From: Treponema sp.
Lineage (GTDB): Bacteria; Spirochaetota; Spirochaetia; Treponematales; Treponemataceae
Length of the DNA stretch: 49,210 nucleotides
Assembly: GCA_017470605.1 (NCBI GenBank)
Contig: JAFUYH010000049.1
Location: 1-49,210, forward strand
Direction of reading: 5' to 3'
Shown piece by piece: positions 45,602-49,210 of the stretch (positions are counted from its first letter, which is position 1; each line of letters opens with the position of its first letter). Position numbers and translations under genes: made by a program. The notes under the pieces are model-generated. The model was not told the origin of the DNA and did no database searches. It worked only from the letters and a program-made list of their open reading frames with translations.

Positions 45602-46768
45602 TTAAGCCCTGACAATTATATTCTTGTCTGATACCTGCCGTGCAATTTTTGTATCATCACCAGACTTTCTAATTGTAACATTTTTCCCAACTAAATCACC
45701 TTTGTGAAGCTGCCAGACTGGAACATAAACTCTCTTTTCACCTGTATTTATGATAATGGCATCATTCCAGGATTCATCCTTATCAAAGGTAATTACCTTT
45801 TCAACCTTACCTTTTACTCCTCCGCCTGTATACAGTTCAAGCGGCTCTTCTGGATTTTTTGCGTATTCTTCAAGGTAAGTGTTGTATCTTCCGCTTGCTG
45901 TAAGAACAGTCTTATAATTTTCAGAAAACTTCCAACTTTTATTCTCTTTGTCGTATTCAGCAAGATGCAAATCAGATAAATAAGAAAGCCTGTTTACCAG
46001 CTCCACAGGCAGATTGTTTGCAAACAAAATACCATCTTTTAAAGAAGAAGCTGAAAGTATTTTCTCATCCAGCTCAGTCCATCGTTTAGCTTTTACAAGA
46101 TTCTTCCTAGCAGCTTCAATCTGCTCTTTTGTTCGCTCACCTATCATCTGAGTTGCAGCATTTGAACACATCAGTCGCATAAGCTGTATTGTATCTTTAT
46201 TAAAGAAAACATCTTCTCCGTTCATATCCCTGCCGTTTATTACGATATGTGCATGACGATGATCTGTATCATTGTGGATTGCCCCTCTCCAGCAGAGCTT
46301 ATACCCGGTCTGATTTTCAACTCTCTTTATAAAAGATTCTGCCAAGGTTTCAAGATTTATATTGTTGCTTTCGGGTGAAATAATACATTTGAAATTAAGC
46401 GGAACTTTGTATTTTTCATATTCATCCTCACACATTCCAAAAAGCTCCGGTTTTTCTTCCACATAGTCCTTGTTATGCTGAGGCATATAATACTTTATAT
46501 ACTGGTCATGACTTTTCATAGAATTTGAATAAGACATCTTAAAGGTTACTCGCTGATTATGCTCTGAAAATTTAAAGGCACTTCCACGAACGCCGCCAGA
46601 TAGTTTTGTCCTGAGATTATTATTTCTATTTGCGTTTGAATAACTCTTGAACAGGCGGTTTAATGTCCCCAAGTCATCACGGACATAAACAGGCTTTTTG
46701 AATTTTATTTTGTCATCTTCTGAGTATTTGTTTTTGTTCGGTTTATGCGAAAAGATATTTTTATTCAT
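45602..46768 (-). CDS. MOBP-type (VirD2/TraI-like) relaxase
   Basis: The product has 388 residues. The three-histidine metal motif HNDTDHRHAHIVINGRD (about 165-181) with an upstream SHDQYIKYYMP region holding candidate catalytic tyrosines (about 86-95) fits the MOBP/VirD2-type relaxases. The enzyme cuts oriT and leads the strand through the TraG coupling protein. The C-terminal part (about 290-388) includes a small barrel-like region. It is shorter than RP4 TraI and lacks a helicase or primase. AAAGGT precedes the ATG, with a palindrome copy 12 bases before the start. Confidence 0.9.
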   Translation of the reverse strand: MNKNIFSHKPNKNKYSEDDKIKFKKPVYVRDDLGTLNRLFKSYSNANRNNNLRTKLSGGVRGSAFKFSEHNQRVTFKMSYSNSMKSHDQYIKYYMPQHNKDYVEEKPELFGMCEDEYEKYKVPLNFKCIISPESNNINLETLAESFIKRVENQTGYKLCWRGAIHNDTDHRHAHIVINGRDMNGEDVFFNKDTIQLMRLMCSNAATQMIGERTKEQIEAARKNLVKAKRWTELDEKILSASSLKDGILFANNLPVELVNRLSYLSDLHLAEYDKENKSWKFSENYKTVLTASGRYNTYLEEYAKNPEEPLELYTGGGVKGKVEKVITFDKDESWNDAIIINTGEKRVYVPVWQLHKGDLVGKNVTIRKSGDDTKIARQVSDKNIIVRA

Positions 46769-46771
46769 TCT

Positions 46772-47563
46772 TTACCTTTCGAGCGAAACGTTTCGCTCAG
46801 AGCCTTTCTTGTTTCTGCCATTTTCTTTCATAAGTTTCAGTTCTTTCTGAGATTCGTTGTAAGCAGAAAGAAGAGTATTATAATCATTTACATTTTCGTT
46901 GTATTCTTTCAAAAGTCTATTATACTCTTTTGCAAGGTCATTATATTTGCTTTTTGGAACAGAATCAGTCGCTTTTTCATACTCAGTTCCCTTGATTTTT
47001 AAATTATCATTTTTTGAATTTAAAAACATTCTATTGACAATTTCGTTTTGAACATCTACTATTTTAATAGCCCCAGGGTCGCTATGGGCGTAAAGTTCGG
47101 GGGCATTCTTAATGAATGATACATCGATCGTCCTGGGTAATTTATAAAGCGTTTGTGCTGCCAATTTCATTTTACCCTTTCTTACTTCTTCCACAAAAAT
47201 AGTTGCTTCATCAATGTTTTTAGCAAAAACTATAGCCTTGTTACCAGTCTTAGTCTTAGTTCCATATATAATATAATCAGGTTTTTCCAACACCTGCGGA
47301 ATCATTTTAATATCATTATCACTTATGGGAACATTTCCCCTTGCTTTTTCTGTATGCTCATTTCCATGAGAATTTAATACATGATTTACAAAAAAATTAT
47401 CTATGGAGTGAGAGAATCCTTTTATATCAATTCCATTTTCTGCCGCATTTTCTACAAGCATATCTCCAGCACTTCCTAAGATTATTTCACTTTTTTCAGA
47501 TGTTTTTAAATTTGCTGAGTTTAAAAAATTCTCAATTCTTTTTATTAAATCATCTTCATCCAT
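46772..47563 (-). CDS. PBECR3-like nuclease-fold protein
   Basis: The product has 263 residues from ATG 47563, with AAAGGAG upstream; the longer frame from 47620 would start with TTG and read through a palindrome copy. Residues about 25-130 resemble the phage Barnase-EndoU-ColicinE5/D-RelE-like nuclease 3 pattern: a histidine in NHVLNSHGNEHTEKARGNVPISDNDIKMIPQVLEKPDYIIYGT, then AIVFAKNIDEATIFVEEVRKGKMKLAAQTLYK. A coiled coil (about 200-250) follows. The C-terminal ERNVSL is coded by a palindrome copy. It lies just before the relaxase, so it may be an effector that travels with it. Activity unproven. Confidence 0.6.
   Translation of the reverse strand: MDEDDLIKRIENFLNSANLKTSEKSEIILGSAGDMLVENAAENGIDIKGFSHSIDNFFVNHVLNSHGNEHTEKARGNVPISDNDIKMIPQVLEKPDYIIYGTKTKTGNKAIVFAKNIDEATIFVEEVRKGKMKLAAQTLYKLPRTIDVSFIKNAPELYAHSDPGAIKIVDVQNEIVNRMFLNSKNDNLKIKGTEYEKATDSVPKSKYNDLAKEYNRLLKEYNENVNDYNTLLSAYNESQKELKLMKENGRNKKGSERNVSLER
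46781..46798. repeat. 18-bp palindrome copy 10
   Basis: Perfect copy. It forms the last codons of the PBECR-like gene (ERNVSL) and ends 12 bases before the relaxase start. Confidence 0.95.
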
Positions 47564-47567
47564 GCAT

Positions 47568-47630
47568 CTATTCTCCTTTGAGCGAAACGTTTCGCTCCAT
47601 TGCTTTTTTATATTTATCAAATGTTATCAT
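47568..47630 (-). CDS. Possible 20-residue coupling ORF
   Basis: ATG at 47630 has AGGAGAGG upstream; the frame ends TAG at 47568, five bases before the ATG of the PBECR-like gene. It includes a palindrome copy (ERNVSL in the peptide). It may couple translation rather than make a functional peptide. Confidence 0.4.
   Translation of the reverse strand: MITFDKYKKAMERNVSLKGE
47580..47597. repeat. 18-bp palindrome copy 11
   Basis: Perfect copy, 16 bases before the PBECR-like start, directly followed by AAAGGAG. Confidence 0.95.
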
Positions 47631-47634
47631 CTTT

Positions 47635-48228
47635 TCACCTCTCCTGTTCGAGCGAAACGTTTCGCTCCAGATTCTTTTTAGAAACAATCCCGCCTCTGGA
47701 ACAAAGCTGTCGGTTGTATTGATACATTTCCACAAGCTCCTCCAGCCTTTCGTTAGGATTTATTACACGGACACAGGGATTCATTAAATCATCTAAAATT
47801 TTGTCGTACTGCTCTGGCGGAACTTCCTCCAAAGGAACAATCACTTTATCATACACTTGTCTTGCATCAAAACGGTCTATCAAATTGTTTGTCCGTAGAA
47901 CAGAAAAAAAAGCCAAATTTTTAAGTTTAGCTAATGTCGGAAGATTATTCTTGTTTGCAAATAGAACAAAAAACAGATAAGGACGGCATATGTTTCCGTC
48001 AATTTCTATAATCAACTCTCTAGTAAAACCTGCAAAATGACTAAAGAATATTGAAGAATGATTTACATACATTTTTCTCCACATTTCGATAAGAAAATTA
48101 CATATTGTTTCAAAATTACTTTCAGAACATTCACCAATAAAAATTTTCATTGTATACAGTTTCAGACCTTTTTCTTTTACAAGCTTTTCCATACGCTCTT
48201 TAGTTTTTTTCCTGAAATCTTTCATCAT
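47635..48228 (-). CDS. Unknown protein upstream of the PBECR-like and relaxase genes
   Basis: The product has 197 residues with a basic N-terminal helix, then TMKIFIGECSESNFETICNFLIEMWRKM, FFSHFAGFTRELIIEIDGNICRPYLFFVLF and DARQVYDKVIVPLEEVPPEQYDKILDDLMNP. The GFxREL-I-EID...RPYLFFVLF phrase vaguely recalls rolling-circle Rep proteins, but the HxH is absent. I assign no function. The C-terminal ERNVSL stretch comes from a palindrome copy. AAAGGAAAA precedes the ATG. Confidence 0.6.
   Translation of the reverse strand: MMKDFRKKTKERMEKLVKEKGLKLYTMKIFIGECSESNFETICNFLIEMWRKMYVNHSSIFFSHFAGFTRELIIEIDGNICRPYLFFVLFANKNNLPTLAKLKNLAFFSVLRTNNLIDRFDARQVYDKVIVPLEEVPPEQYDKILDDLMNPCVRVINPNERLEELVEMYQYNRQLCSRGGIVSKKNLERNVSLEQER
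47650..47667. repeat. 18-bp palindrome copy 12
   Basis: Perfect copy inside the last codons of the preceding gene, 19 bases before the small coupling ORF. Confidence 0.95.
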
Positions 48229-48246
48229 AACTATTTTCCTTTTTTC

Positions 48247-48264
48247 GAGCGAAACGTTTCGCTC
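48247..48264. repeat. 18-bp palindrome copy 13
   Basis: Perfect copy between the pcfJ stop and the next gene, 18 bases before its start codon. Confidence 0.95.
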
Positions 48265-48291
48265 TTTCTTGCCATTTCAAGTTTCAATTTT

Positions 48292-49210
48292 CTAACTAGA
48301 ATAAACAAAATTCTTAACATAGTTGACAAAAGACAACACATCTTTTTTAATTGGTGTTGAATTTTTCTTTCCGAAAAGTTGAATAAGATTCATTCTGTTT
48401 TCATTTTTGTTAAATACTACTTCAGCATTGTATCTTTTTCCGTTTATTTCGGCCCAGTAAAGTCCACATTCTGCATCGTGTAGATCCTGGCTATATGTCC
48501 TGATACAGTTTTCCATGATGTGTGATTCATGTACAAGTTCTTGAGGAGCAGTAAATTCTTTCCAGGGAACAGGTAATTTTTCTGCAAATGCTTTATATAT
48601 CTTTCTGTCCTGCTGTATCTGCTCTTGTTTTTTTATGTGTTTGATTTCCATTTCGTCAAGGTCATCGTCATATACCTCTTCAAACAAGAAAACCAGCGAA
48701 TCATGGTATTCGATAAGTTTTTTTCTTCCTTCCAATATGCTTCTTGACGGAAGATGCTTTCTAAATTCTTTCAATGAATTATACAGAAGTTGGTACAGCA
48801 TTCTGCCAATATCGTTACAAACACCATTTTGCGATGGATATTTTTCCCTAAGAATTTCTGTAAACATTGAGACTGCCATATCTTTTCCACTTTGTTGTGG
48901 TATTTCTGTATCTAAACCTTCTTCTAATTGCAGCAGTTCAGGAATAAAATCCCCACCCATATATTTAATGAAACAAATTATTTTATAATTCCATTGAAAA
49001 CTATGTCTGTTGAATGTATTCTTAGGAATAAAATATTTACTTAAAAGTTTTCCATATTTACCGTAAAATAATTCTTCCTTTGTCCTGAAATCTTTCAGTT
49101 CAGTGATTTTTAATCGGCATGGATTTAATATTTCTTCCCTAGAGGTATTCTCCTTTAATAAATCAAGATATATTTTTGAACCTGTAATTTCACTCAGGTA
49201 TTCAAGCAGC
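48292..49210 (-). CDS. pcfJ: PcfJ-like protein, C-terminal half (continues at 719..1)
   Basis: This is the second part of the gene that starts at 719. The open frame runs unbroken from 49210 to the stop at 48292; bases 49070-49210 repeat 1-141. The PcfJ signature is clear near the C-terminus: EFTAPQELVHESHIMENCIRTYSQDLHDAECGLYWAEINGKRYNAEVVF, with the cysteine/tyrosine pair ENCIRTY and the YWAEI strand. If read only from the internal ATG at 48960, the protein would wrongly appear as 222 residues. PcfJ-like genes occur on conjugative elements without known function. Confidence 0.88.
   Translation of the reverse strand, partial: LLEYLSEITGSKIYLDLLKENTSREEILNPCRLKITELKDFRTKEELFYGKYGKLLSKYFIPKNTFNRHSFQWNYKIICFIKYMGGDFIPELLQLEEGLDTEIPQQSGKDMAVSMFTEILREKYPSQNGVCNDIGRMLYQLLYNSLKEFRKHLPSRSILEGRKKLIEYHDSLVFLFEEVYDDDLDEMEIKHIKKQEQIQQDRKIYKAFAEKLPVPWKEFTAPQELVHESHIMENCIRTYSQDLHDAECGLYWAEINGKRYNAEVVFNKNENRMNLIQLFGKKNSTPIKKDVLSFVNYVKNFVYSS
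49070..49210. repeat. Direct terminal repeat (circle overlap), right copy
   Basis: Identical to 1-141. It should be removed once when the circle is closed. Confidence 0.93.

Noticed and set aside
47635..48228. Rolling-circle Rep protein
   Set aside because: The phrase around the expected HUH motif reads RPYLFFVLF without histidines, so the resemblance is too weak.
45584..48264. Palindrome copies as ordinary rho-independent terminators
   Set aside because: Most copies have no T-run after them in the direction of the operon, and some lie inside coding sequence. Only the copies at 1546, 28636 and 41069 have T-rich flanks.
1..49210. CRISPR array, tRNA or rRNA genes
   Set aside because: No regularly spaced repeat-spacer pattern and no tRNA- or rRNA-like sequence was noticed; the iterons at 12332-12454 are too short and too close for CRISPR.

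Overview
The first 141 bases (1-141) recur exactly as the last 141 (49070-49210). The window therefore reads as a closed circle of 49,069 bp cut open at an arbitrary point inside a pcfJ-like gene. It encodes a replication initiator with five internal iterons, a ParA and two ParB-like proteins, two SSBs, topoisomerase III, a MOBP-type relaxase, a VirD4/TraG coupling protein and an almost complete P-type (Trb) type IV secretion system. I see no tyrosine or serine integrase and no phage structural genes, so a self-transmissible plasmid fits best. The DNA is AT-rich, with GC-richer islands. Shine-Dalgarno sequences are strong (AAGGAG type), and secreted proteins carry signal peptides or lipoboxes. 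A Trb system together with TrbG and other lipoproteins points to a diderm host. Overall style suggests a host-associated spirochaete (Treponema-like), but this is inference without any search.

Layout: 727-1200 and 1-719 (minus, continuing at 48292-49069) are an MmcB-like protein and PcfJ. 1201-1696 is a non-coding, inverted-repeat-rich control region. 1697-5116 (plus) holds topB and an IS1202-type transposase. 5332-5568 is a promoter plus a structured leader RNA ending in two terminator hairpins. 5585-13104 (plus) is the maintenance block: parA, two parB-like genes, two ssb-like genes, small membrane and coiled-coil proteins, and rep with the presumed origin inside it. 13308-18380 (minus) encodes a 1361-residue polyvalent protein and an ArdC-like protein behind a leader that can hide its own ribosome binding site. 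18653-21992 (plus) holds an unknown gene on an apparently leaderless transcript, a PilZ-like protein, and an HTH-MazF-fold/HipA-kinase pair. 21995-32366 (minus) is traG-copG-trbB-C-D-E-x-J-L. 32445-34896 (plus) is a small ORF and two secreted cargo proteins. 35045-44267 (minus) is trbF-trbG-trbI followed by a 1983-residue Ig-like repeat surface protein. 44361-45523 (minus) is a zeta-type toxin locus. 45602-48228 (minus) is relaxase, a PBECR-type nuclease-fold protein and an unknown gene.

Two signals stand out beyond gene content. (1) An 18-bp palindrome, GAGCGAAACGTTTCGCTC, occurs 13 times in near-perfect form. Ten copies lie within about 8.7 kb around the par-proximal side of the circle (45584 through the join to 5174). 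Most sit just upstream of ribosome binding sites, two are embedded in the topB coding sequence, and three encode an ERNVSL peptide at protein C-termini. It could be a dispersed ParB-binding centromere, a post-transcriptional stem-loop or a mobile miniature repeat. (2) The terminator loop of the par leader RNA (5540-5551) is perfectly complementary over 11-12 nt to the bases beside the Shine-Dalgarno of topB and traG, and complementary with one G-U pair for trbF. This suggests an undescribed plasmid antisense RNA linking partition to the three transfer operons.
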